Assembly: GCA_003284445.1 (NCBI GenBank)
Contig: QBVH01000006.1
Location: 1-64,000 of the forward strand
Direction of reading: 5' to 3'
Source of the DNA: Prochlorococcus sp. AG-311-D23
GTDB taxonomy: Bacteria > Cyanobacteriota > Cyanobacteriia > PCC-6307 > Cyanobiaceae
Length of the DNA stretch: 64,000 nucleotides
Position numbers and translations under genes: made by a program
The notes under the pieces: generated by a model
What the model was told of the DNA's origin: nothing
The model's input: the letters and a program-made list of their open reading frames with translations, nothing else
Databases searched by the model: none
In this document: piece after piece, positions 7,798 to 14,340 of the stretch
How positions within the stretch are numbered: the stretch's first letter is position 1
Layout of the letters: the number at the start of each line of letters is the position of its first letter

Positions 7798-9300
7798 ATG
7801 ACTGCATCAATGAAGGTTGTAGATGTTCCTGTAGATGATGTAGTAGTTAAACTTAGATTGAGACAACCATGTAATGATAAGGTAAATGAAATTGCAGAAT
7901 CTATATCACAGATAGGATTAGTTAATCCAATCACCATTGATAAGAATAATAATTTACTCTGCGGATATCATAGGTACTTAAGTTATAAACAATTAGGTTA
8001 TAATACTATTCCTTCTATCATCAAAGATGTTAACGATAACTTTAGTGAGTTAGTTGAAGTTGATGAGAATCTCAAGAGGAATGAGTTAAATCATATAGAA
8101 GCTGCAGAACATATTGTAAGGAGAGAAGAGTTGTTGAAGGATTTAGGTATTGTTTATAAAGCAGGTGATAACAAAAGTAGCATTAGTGAAGATAAACTTA
8201 CTATGAAGGATATTGCTGAAGGTATTGGTTTATCAAAGCGATCTTATCAACAGAGGAAACAAGTAGCTAGTCTTCACCCTGAAGTTAAAGACTTATTAGT
8301 TGGTACAACCTATGCAGATAATCTTGTTGATTTAGTGAGATTATCATCTGAGTCTGATGATATACAGAAGTTGGTATGTAAATTACTCATCACTGGTAAA
8401 TGTAAAACATGGAAGATGGCTTTCTATAATGCTAAGTTGAATGATTTTAAGTTAAAGAGACAGAGTAGTTTAGATTTCAATTGCAAGGATCGTTGGGGTG
8501 GATATGCAAAGAGTGTGATGAAGTTTAATAGAACAGATGATGACTTAAAGAAGGTATGTGATTTAGTCAATCATGAGGAGGATTTAAGAGTCCAGAAAGG
8601 AAGTCTGAGATTTGGTGAAACACCTATCAAACTTCACCAGATGAATCCTCAACATGCGAAGTTTAGTATTGATTATTTTACTAATGAAGGTGATGTTATC
8701 CTTGATCCTTTTAACGGGCGTGGTACCACTGGTATTACATCACTACACCTCAATAGAAGATTCATAGGATATGAAATTAACCCAATTAGTTATAAGAAGA
8801 CTATTGAGGTAGTAAAGAATAACTGCAATGCTACTGAGGATGAGTTTAAGTTAATTGAAGGTTGTGGTTGTGAGATGAAAGAGTTTGAGGGTAAGTCTGA
8901 ATTCATTGATGCTGTATTTTCATCACCACCTTATTATCTTCAAGCAGAACCTTACTCAACAGATCCTAGAGATTTATGCAATATGAATGTTGAGGAGTTT
9001 GATAATAAGATAGATGTGATGTTTAAGAATCTATCCAGAGTAATCAAGAAGAGTAATTATAAAGAGAAGGTATTTCACCCCATCATGATGGTGATTGGTA
9101 CAGCAAGAGATGCAGAAAATGGAATACTAGACATGCAATATTCATTTCAATCACTAGCAAAGAAACATGGATTGACTCTATGGGATTCTATGTATGTTGA
9201 GTTAAACAATCCATTCCTAGTATGTTCTATTCAGAGGAATTATGAATTCAGATTTACTCACAAGAGTCATGAGACACAACTAACATGGGTGAAGTTTTAG
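7798..9300 (+). CDS. ParB-like domain fused to a DNA methyltransferase
   Basis: A 500-aa two-part protein. Residues 1 to about 110 are a ParB/Srx-like domain with the GYHR box (56-59) and the ENLKRNELNHIEAA box (90-103). A helix-turn-helix follows (KDIAEGIGLSKRSYQQRK, about 137-154). The C-terminal half is an amino-methyltransferase with the AdoMet loop DPFNGRGTTG (303-312) and the catalytic SSPPYY (375-380), the N4-cytosine/N6-adenine type. A strong ribosome site (AGGAGGAG) precedes the ATG. ParB-like domains here are CTP-binding or nuclease-like; the fusion suggests a sequence-directed modification enzyme for the element, without any restriction partner in the element. Anti-restriction against the host's or neighbour's enzymes and a role in gene control are both possible. 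Confidence 0.85.
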   Translation: MTASMKVVDVPVDDVVVKLRLRQPCNDKVNEIAESISQIGLVNPITIDKNNNLLCGYHRYLSYKQLGYNTIPSIIKDVNDNFSELVEVDENLKRNELNHIEAAEHIVRREELLKDLGIVYKAGDNKSSISEDKLTMKDIAEGIGLSKRSYQQRKQVASLHPEVKDLLVGTTYADNLVDLVRLSSESDDIQKLVCKLLITGKCKTWKMAFYNAKLNDFKLKRQSSLDFNCKDRWGGYAKSVMKFNRTDDDLKKVCDLVNHEEDLRVQKGSLRFGETPIKLHQMNPQHAKFSIDYFTNEGDVILDPFNGRGTTGITSLHLNRRFIGYEINPISYKKTIEVVKNNCNATEDEFKLIEGCGCEMKEFEGKSEFIDAVFSSPPYYLQAEPYSTDPRDLCNMNVEEFDNKIDVMFKNLSRVIKKSNYKEKVFHPIMMVIGTARDAENGILDMQYSFQSLAKKHGLTLWDSMYVELNNPFLVCSIQRNYEFRFTHKSHETQLTWVKF

Positions 9301-9317
9301 TTAAGTACCTGGTACCA
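9301..9317. repeat. 17-bp inverted repeat, copy 1 (contains the GGTACC motif)
   Basis: TTAAGTACCTGGTACCA begins one base after the ParB-methyltransferase stop. Its exact reverse complement is at 10699-10715, about 1.4 kb away, framing the accessory genes between. Includes an inverted copy of the 12-base motif found at 6736. Confidence 0.6.
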
Positions 9318-9443
9318 TAAGTTAACGGTATATTAAAAAAGGTAAGTATCCTAATCTATAAAGTCTTGCTCTTGAGTGATAAAAATTTCCCCATATAAAA
9401 TTTCCCCTATAAGGTTGTGCTACCCTAGAGATGAAGTATCTAC

Positions 9444-9635
9444 ATGAAGATGAAATTAGATCATGATGAAACTATTAACCTAATAGAGCATTTACAGATG
9501 TGGATGGAGGTAGAGTTAGAAGATGAGGACGATAAGTTTAGTTATTGGGATAACATACTGCTGAAGTTATATTCACACCTAGATAGAGTCAAGACTACTG
9601 AGTCTGAGACTGACTCTTCACCTTCCTATTCTTAA
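9444..9635 (+). CDS. Small acidic hypothetical protein
   Basis: A 63-aa protein with a strongly acidic middle (EVELEDEDDKF) and a predicted amphipathic N-terminal helix (DETINLIEHLQMWM). Its 3' end overlaps the convergent zinc-ribbon gene by 41 bp. There is no clear ribosome site. It could be a small DNA-mimic or regulatory protein, but the composition is the only hint. I rate it as probable because the frame is open and starts in a natural gap after a promoter-like AT-rich stretch. Confidence 0.45.
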   Translation: MKMKLDHDETINLIEHLQMWMEVELEDEDDKFSYWDNILLKLYSHLDRVKTTESETDSSPSYS

Positions 9636-10059
9636 TAGGATTCCATCCATATGGTTGTACCTTAGTCCATCTAGCATTTCTCCATCTGTTCTTTATATCA
9701 TCACTACCATAGTACATAATCAATTCATGCAGAAACATAGTGTTTCTACCATTAGGATACTTACAATCATTATTAGGGCAGAGTATAGAGTAGGTATTAT
9801 GTTTAGTGTACGGTGTTATAAACCCACTCCTAGTCTTACATGAAGGGCATATACATTTATGTGAAGGATTACCTTTAACCTTGTAGTTGTGAATCTTCCC
9901 CTCTAATGCAGCTACTACCTCCTTGTAGAAGGGTTCTTCAATAAATATATCTGTGTGGAATCTATATCCTTTATGTGTAATTGATTGCATCAAGTCTTCA
10001 TGGGTATTACACCATGTGTGTTTATACATGTGATTCATAGTATTAACTACTGGTATCAA
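9595..10059 (-). CDS. Zinc-ribbon protein of the argJ element
   Basis: A 154-aa protein. A zinc-ribbon is visible in the middle: C71-P-S-C74 and, 19 residues later, C94 and C99 (LCPNNDCKYPNG), followed by a helix (NTMFLHELIMYYG). The ends are basic (NPIKNRKVKSQSQTQ). Such ribbons bind DNA or RNA or act as the zinc module of primases and transcription factors; none of these can be assigned. It is divergent from the 90-aa gene across a 190-bp AT-rich region with two palindromes. It is the only minus-strand gene in the element besides the integrase. Confidence 0.7.
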   Translation of the reverse strand: MIPVVNTMNHMYKHTWCNTHEDLMQSITHKGYRFHTDIFIEEPFYKEVVAALEGKIHNYKVKGNPSHKCICPSCKTRSGFITPYTKHNTYSILCPNNDCKYPNGRNTMFLHELIMYYGSDDIKNRWRNARWTKVQPYGWNPIKNRKVKSQSQTQ

Positions 10060-10167
10060 CTTTCAATAGGTTAATTATAACATATTCATTACAATATGTA
10101 AAGAATACTATAGAGATACTCTATAACTTTTATACATAGTATTGAAGATTCATAATTACCTATTAGA

Positions 10168-10181
10168 AACCCTTAAGGGTT
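10168..10181. promoter_or_regulatory. 14-bp perfect palindrome
   Basis: AACCCTTAAGGGTT, followed within 8 bases by a second CCTAAGGG. It lies between the divergent genes at 10059 and 10252. Confidence 0.4.
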
Positions 10182-10213
10182 GAATCCTAAGGGATTGGTT
10201 AGAGACTTACCAT

Positions 10214-10231
10214 ACTATTTATATAAATAGT
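10214..10231. promoter_or_regulatory. 18-bp perfect palindrome before the 90-aa gene
   Basis: ACTATTTATATAAATAGT, centred about 30 bases upstream of the ATG at 10252. It overlaps where a promoter -10 region would be and is a candidate operator for a dimeric repressor; being AT-rich, it could also arise by chance. Confidence 0.4.
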
Positions 10232-10251
10232 CTATAGTTATCTAATTATAA

Positions 10252-10524
10252 ATGGTACTCCTTAATGTAGCTAAGAGAGAGAATACAGAAGAGAAGGATA
10301 TTACTCAAGATGAAACTATATATCATTACCATAAATCTTCTATAAGGAAACTAATGACTAATTACTCAAGACAATACCCAAAGGTTAGAAATGTATCATA
10401 TGCAGAATATGAGGTTGATAGGTTAACGATGATGGAGGATAAGTTGATGAGACATCTAGGTAAAAACTATAGTCAATTACATAAGGATTTGGTTAGGAAA
10501 GAATTCACATCAGTATGCATGTAG
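10252..10524 (+). CDS. Hypothetical protein, first of three tiny genes
   Basis: A 90-aa charged protein without cysteine motif or membrane segment. The C-terminal half looks helical (LTMMEDKLMRHLGKNYSQLHKDLVRKEF). It is the first gene of a cluster with the 54-aa and 51-aa genes, the gap to the next being 9 bp. The promoter region contains an 18-bp palindrome. I do not recognise the family and saw no similarity to the 67-aa gene that occupies the same place in the neighbouring island. Confidence 0.55.
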   Translation: MVLLNVAKRENTEEKDITQDETIYHYHKSSIRKLMTNYSRQYPKVRNVSYAEYEVDRLTMMEDKLMRHLGKNYSQLHKDLVRKEFTSVCM

Positions 10525-10533
10525 GTATCAACA

Positions 10534-10698
10534 ATGGATAGTTATCAAGTCAAACTCACTACAGTACAGAAGACACAACTAACTCATATATTAGCTGCTA
10601 GTAGATTTACATCAGTACAATCTTACATTGACTATCATATAGAGAAGGATACTAAGACTCTTAAACAGAAACCTAATAAGGAGTTGATATTTAAGTAA
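10534..10698 (+). CDS. Small ribbon-helix-helix-like protein (54 aa)
   Basis: A 54-aa frame too short for usual gene finding. A strand (YQVKLTTV), a helix (KTQLTHILAASR), a turn with S/T and a second helix (VQSYIDYHIEKDTKTLKQ) give the layout of a CopG/Arc-type ribbon-helix-helix protein. The 47-aa protein at 4793-4936 has the same layout, and in both islands the next gene downstream encodes the GKL..F..W family protein. The stop lies directly next to the 17-bp inverted repeat, which could be its own operator. Confidence 0.5.
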   Translation: MDSYQVKLTTVQKTQLTHILAASRFTSVQSYIDYHIEKDTKTLKQKPNKELIFK

Positions 10699-10715
10699 TG
10701 GTACCAGGTACTTAA
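10699..10715. repeat. 17-bp inverted repeat, copy 2
   Basis: Exact reverse complement of 9301-9317. It lies between the 54-aa and 51-aa genes, three bases upstream of the ATG at 10718, where a bound protein would affect translation start or transcription of that gene. Confidence 0.6.
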
Positions 10716-10717
10716 CC

Positions 10718-10873
10718 ATGAAGGATTTTAATGAGTTTCAATCTAATACTCACCTCAATGAGGATATGAATAAGTTCGTATTAAATTTCAAGAAGTATTA
10801 TAGAGAAGGTAAGTTAATGAGTTTTAAGAATTGGATTAAGGTGATGGATGAATTATTAGATGACTTAGGTTAA
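10718..10873 (+). CDS. Tiny protein (51 aa), homologous to the 53-aa protein at 4672-4833
   Basis: A 51-aa frame missed by length cut-offs. Its C-terminal half, with G-K-L, then F, W, V-M and L-D-x-L at the same spacing, matches the protein at 4672-4833 (see there). The first half differs apart from the M-K-D start. It follows the ribbon-helix-helix-like gene by 19 bp. The conserved half is probably one or two helices with aromatic contacts, as for a small partner-binding protein. Repetition of the pair in two islands supports a functional module. Confidence 0.65.
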   Translation: MKDFNEFQSNTHLNEDMNKFVLNFKKYYREGKLMSFKNWIKVMDELLDDLG

Positions 10874-10926
10874 CGGTAGTGAAAATGTTTTCATGACCTA
10901 GTAGATGGATATAATAACAACTTATG

Positions 10927-12306
10927 CTATGAGTCTTCAACACTATCTAATGCATCCTCTATCTCAATCAATACCTCATTCTGCTTAGTCTGAATCTTAT
11001 TGTAGAAGGTTCTATTCTTACTTAATAACTCCCAAGTAGCTTTTGATTCTGATTCATGATGAAAATATACATCTTCAATATAGCGTAATCCTGTACCACA
11101 ATTCCTTGATAGTTGTAGTAGTGGTACAGATCTAGATACTGCAAATGATATACCAGTATGTCTGAAGGAATACCAAGTTATATTTTTCATATTCCAATAC
11201 CTATCAGAACATAAGTCTTTAATTTCTTTCCATCCTCTGTTCCAGGTACCATCTCCTAATGCTTCATCAGGATGATTAAATTTATGGAATACTAACTGAC
11301 TTCTATACTCAGGAGGTACATGAGGAAAATCACTTCCTCTATGTCTAGGTATCCCACACAACTCTCTAACATCATTGAATCTCTTAGTAGTTGGTGATTG
11401 TACTGTTCGTGATACTCCAGTCTTAGTATTCTCCTTCCTAATTCTTATCAAATGCCCTACATCTTTATCATCCTTAGTGAGATTAGTATTAGATTCTAAA
11501 TCCATCCATCTCAATCCTTTTAACTCACCCTTGCGTAAACATGAGTTAGACATTATCAATATACTTTGGTACAACAGCTTCCTATTAAATTCTTGAGTAG
11601 GAGTTAGGTTATTAGAATTACACCACTTCCTAATAGTATTGATTGTCTGCATGTACTCTCTAGGGTTAAGATAGTCTCTCCTTAATTGTCTTATAGACTC
11701 ACTCTTCAATGACTTAAATTCAGGAGAGAGACTAATGTATCCTTTATCTTTTAGATACTCAAAGTATGCTTTGATTGTTGTTAATTCTGTAAGAATAGTA
11801 TGGTTAGTCTTTGGTGGTTTAGGATTGTATTCTTTATCAATTCTTGTTCTCCATAGAGGGTAATCCTTCAACTTAACATAATCAATATCTTCAAGTTTAA
11901 TACTCCTGTTGTGATAGAAACGCTTCAATAGTGTTAGGTGATGAGACTTAATCCTGAAGGTTTCTTTGGTAATGAATCCTGATCTGTTGTAGTCAGATAT
12001 TCTCTTAGACTCCTCCTCCAGAAAGTCATCTATGAAGTCAAACATCTTCTTCACTCTCCTTGCCTTCAATCCTTGCTTCAGGCGAGTCATAACCTCCAAC
12101 TTCCTATCCAATGCAAACTGAATAGCTAAATCCTTATCAGTTTCACCAGTAGATTTTCTCTCACTACCTTCACCATCAATCTTCAGGAAATACTGCCATG
12201 TAGATGATCTAGGACGCTTGTAGATATAGCAGTCTTCTCTATCAGGTAATACCAGAATCTTATCTTTAACCCACTTACCTTTACCAACTAAGGGCATTAG
12301 AGACAC
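10927..12306 (-). CDS. int: Tyrosine integrase of the argJ element
   Basis: A 459-aa phage-type tyrosine recombinase: an N-terminal arm-binding/AP2-like part (CYIYKRPRSSTWQYFLKI, about 26-43), a core-binding helical domain (about 85-200) and the catalytic domain. Seen catalytic residues are R258 (CLRKGEL), K295 (ENTKTG), R382 and Y414. The first histidine is replaced by Y379 (YSFRHTG), and the second position appears to be C403 in SRNCGTGLRYIEDVY, a form I know from other cyanobacterial and phage integrases of this style. It lies 120 bp from the right attachment core and reads away from argJ's end, the usual layout. It should insert and remove the element at argJ. Confidence 0.9.
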   Translation of the reverse strand: MSLMPLVGKGKWVKDKILVLPDREDCYIYKRPRSSTWQYFLKIDGEGSERKSTGETDKDLAIQFALDRKLEVMTRLKQGLKARRVKKMFDFIDDFLEEESKRISDYNRSGFITKETFRIKSHHLTLLKRFYHNRSIKLEDIDYVKLKDYPLWRTRIDKEYNPKPPKTNHTILTELTTIKAYFEYLKDKGYISLSPEFKSLKSESIRQLRRDYLNPREYMQTINTIRKWCNSNNLTPTQEFNRKLLYQSILIMSNSCLRKGELKGLRWMDLESNTNLTKDDKDVGHLIRIRKENTKTGVSRTVQSPTTKRFNDVRELCGIPRHRGSDFPHVPPEYRSQLVFHKFNHPDEALGDGTWNRGWKEIKDLCSDRYWNMKNITWYSFRHTGISFAVSRSVPLLQLSRNCGTGLRYIEDVYFHHESESKATWELLSKNRTFYNKIQTKQNEVLIEIEDALDSVEDS

Positions 12307-12323
12307 CTGTGGTTATGGTTAGT

Positions 12324-12350
12324 ATAATAATCACACAATAATCACACTGC
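12324..12350 (+). repeat. Integrase arm-site repeat, right copy (27 bp)
   Basis: Identical to 6500-6526. It lies 76 bp from the right core, just upstream of the integrase start, so binding here could also repress the integrase promoter. A single unit, ATAATCACACTG, is at 12405-12416, next to the core. The inverse of the left-end motif AGGGTGTTTA is at 12376-12385. Confidence 0.75.
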
Positions 12351-12417
12351 AACTAGGTTAGTATTATACACTCTCTAAACACCCTGCTATCACTGGTATA
12401 TGCTATAATCACACTGA

Positions 12418-13680
12418 CTATGTATGGTAATCGGCATTGATTCGGACATATTGATCAGATAAGTCACATCCCCAAGAAGTGGCCGAGCCTATTCCTTTCC
12501 CTATCCTTAATCTAATTCTGATAAGATCATCGATCAAATATTTGCCTGTTAATCTTGCTTTCATAAACTTGCTCACAATTTGTCTATCAAAGTCCAAAGG
12601 TGTGCCATTAGAAAATATTTCATAAGGTCCAATCCATAATTTGACGTCATTAAAAGTAAAAGAAATGCCTGCACGACCAAGTGCAGCAATAATTCTTCCC
12701 CAATTAGGATCGGAACCATTGACTGCAGTTTTAACCAAAGAAGATGACGCAATTGTACGAGCTATTAGACGAGCATCTAAATCACTTGGAGCACCTTCAA
12801 CCTTTATCTCAATCAAACAATTGGCCCCTTCTCCATCCCGTGCAATAGATTTAGCCAAGTGTTGGGCAGTTAAATGCAGTCCCTCTTCAAGAATTGATAA
12901 ATATCTTGGATCTAATTCTTCCCCAGAAGAAAAAGCTAAAAAAGTATCGTTTGTACTCGTATCTCCATCAACTGTAATGGAATTAAAAGATGATTCTGCA
13001 ACTCGCTTTATCATCTCAGACCATAAACTATAATTTACGCCTACATCACACGTAATATAACTCAACATTGTTGCCATTGAAGGATGAATCATACCTGAAC
13101 CTTTAGCCATTCCTCCAATAGATATTCGTCTTCCTCCTAAAACCGCTTGATATGCAATTTGCTTTACTTGAAGATCGGTTGTCAAAATTGCATTCGCCGC
13201 GTCCAGAGATGCATCCTTATCTAAACTATTTATAAGGCGATCCAAGTGACTATTAACCCTTTCCACAGGTATTGGTTCACCAATAACACCCGTTGAACAT
13301 ATCAAAACTTCTTCATCAGATAATCCCAGGCGTTGAGCAAGTTCATGTGTGATAATTTCACTATCAATTTTGCCTCTACTACCTGTACAAGCATTTGCAT
13401 GTCCAGAGTTAATAACTACAGCTCGTATTTTTCCATCAGATGCCCTAAGTCGATTAATACATAGCTCCACACAATAAGCACGAGTCACAGATTGAGTAAA
13501 TGTCCCACTACAACAAGCCCCATCAGGCGCAAATAGCAAAGCAAGATCTTTCTTTCCAGAAGGCTTCAATCCTGCAGAAATGCCAGATACTAAAAAACCG
13601 TCCGGGGTAGTAATACCCCCAGAGATTGGAGACCATACAGAAGATGTCAAAGGACTCAAATTCAGAAGAGCATTTTTCAC
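12418..13680 (-). CDS. argJ: Glutamate N-acetyltransferase / amino-acid acetyltransferase
   Basis: Bifunctional ArgJ, 420 aa. It moves the acetyl group from acetylornithine to glutamate and can acetylate glutamate from acetyl-CoA in the arginine pathway. The self-cleavage site is visible as HPSMATML, where T204 becomes the new N-terminus of the beta chain and the nucleophile. The gene is complete but its last two codons and stop come from the integrated element; C-terminal I-N-A-D-Y-H-T differs from the displaced tail I-N-A-D-Y-T-T. The start is 15 bp from the divergent coaE. Confidence 0.96.
   Translation of the reverse strand: MKNALLNLSPLTSSVWSPISGGITTPDGFLVSGISAGLKPSGKKDLALLFAPDGACCSGTFTQSVTRAYCVELCINRLRASDGKIRAVVINSGHANACTGSRGKIDSEIITHELAQRLGLSDEEVLICSTGVIGEPIPVERVNSHLDRLINSLDKDASLDAANAILTTDLQVKQIAYQAVLGGRRISIGGMAKGSGMIHPSMATMLSYITCDVGVNYSLWSEMIKRVAESSFNSITVDGDTSTNDTFLAFSSGEELDPRYLSILEEGLHLTAQHLAKSIARDGEGANCLIEIKVEGAPSDLDARLIARTIASSSLVKTAVNGSDPNWGRIIAALGRAGISFTFNDVKLWIGPYEIFSNGTPLDFDRQIVSKFMKARLTGKYLIDDLIRIRLRIGKGIGSATSWGCDLSDQYVRINADYHT
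12427..12441. repeat. Attachment site, right copy (inside argJ)
   Basis: The second copy of the 15-bp core. It is codons I-N-A-D-Y of argJ on the minus strand; the last two residues (H-T) and the stop are supplied by the element. Confidence 0.85.
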
Positions 13681-13695
13681 TTACTATTAATATTA

Positions 13696-14340
13696 ATGAT
13701 TGACCAAAAACAAACAAATAAACTTTGTCTTAGATGGAAAGGCAAGCAAAGAAGAATAGGTATTACTGGCGGAATTGCCAGTGGAAAAACGATCGTTGGA
13801 GATTTCCTGCATCAAGAAAAGAAATGGCCTATTGTAGACGCTGACTTATATGCTCATGAAGCATTGAGGGCTGAAAGTCAAATATACAAGAAAGTCTTAT
13901 TGAGATATGGCAATAAAATAATTCAAAATTCGAATAAAAATAATCAAATTATTAATCGTAGAGCATTAGCCAATGTAGTTTTTCGAAATGATCATGAAAA
14001 AAAATGGATAGAGGGAATAATACATCCCTTCGTCAACAAAAGAATTGGAGAAGAGTTAGAAAAATTAAAATCAAAATCAGTAGTGATTTTAATTATTCCA
14101 CTCCTATTTGAAAAAAATTATACAGGTTTATGTAGTGAAATTTGTTACATAGATTGCCCTAGGAACATGCAATTAAAGCGACTTCAGTCAAGAGATAGTT
14201 TAAGTCTTGAAGAAGCGAATCAAAGAATTGATGCGCAATGGGCAAACTCTTTTAAAAAACAATATGCAGATCACATAATTAATAATTCTAATGATGATGA
14301 GACATGGAAATTGCAATTAAAAAAATTATATAAATTCTAA
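13696..14340 (+). CDS. coaE: Dephospho-CoA kinase
   Basis: Last step of coenzyme A synthesis: phosphorylates the 3'-hydroxyl of dephospho-CoA. 214 aa, normal length. The P-loop GITGGIASGKT is at 22-32 and VDADLYAHE follows, a family feature. The C-terminal half has the conserved RLQSRDSLSLEEANQRIDAQ region. It is divergent from argJ and ends with a 4-bp overlap of the convergent gatB. The first 20 residues are not conserved and the true start might be a little downstream. Confidence 0.93.
   Translation: MIDQKQTNKLCLRWKGKQRRIGITGGIASGKTIVGDFLHQEKKWPIVDADLYAHEALRAESQIYKKVLLRYGNKIIQNSNKNNQIINRRALANVVFRNDHEKKWIEGIIHPFVNKRIGEELEKLKSKSVVILIIPLLFEKNYTGLCSEICYIDCPRNMQLKRLQSRDSLSLEEANQRIDAQWANSFKKQYADHIINNSNDDETWKLQLKKLYKF

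Larger units (their letters stand above)
6416..12441. mobile_element. Integrative element inserted in the 3' end of argJ
   Basis: A direct repeat of 15 bp (GTAATCGGCATTGAT) lies at 6416-6430 and 12427-12441, 6,011 bp apart. The right copy is the end of argJ, in frame. The integrase gene sits next to the right copy, as in most tyrosine-recombinase elements, and repeated TAATCACAC motifs lie inside both ends. The genes inside (minimal recombinase, ParB-methyltransferase fusion, zinc-ribbon protein, four or more tiny proteins) have no housekeeping homologues that I recognise. It has no capsid, terminase or conjugation gene, so it would depend on others for transfer. It resembles the small Prochlorococcus elements called tycheposons in content, but those mostly use tRNA genes. 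Confidence 0.85.
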
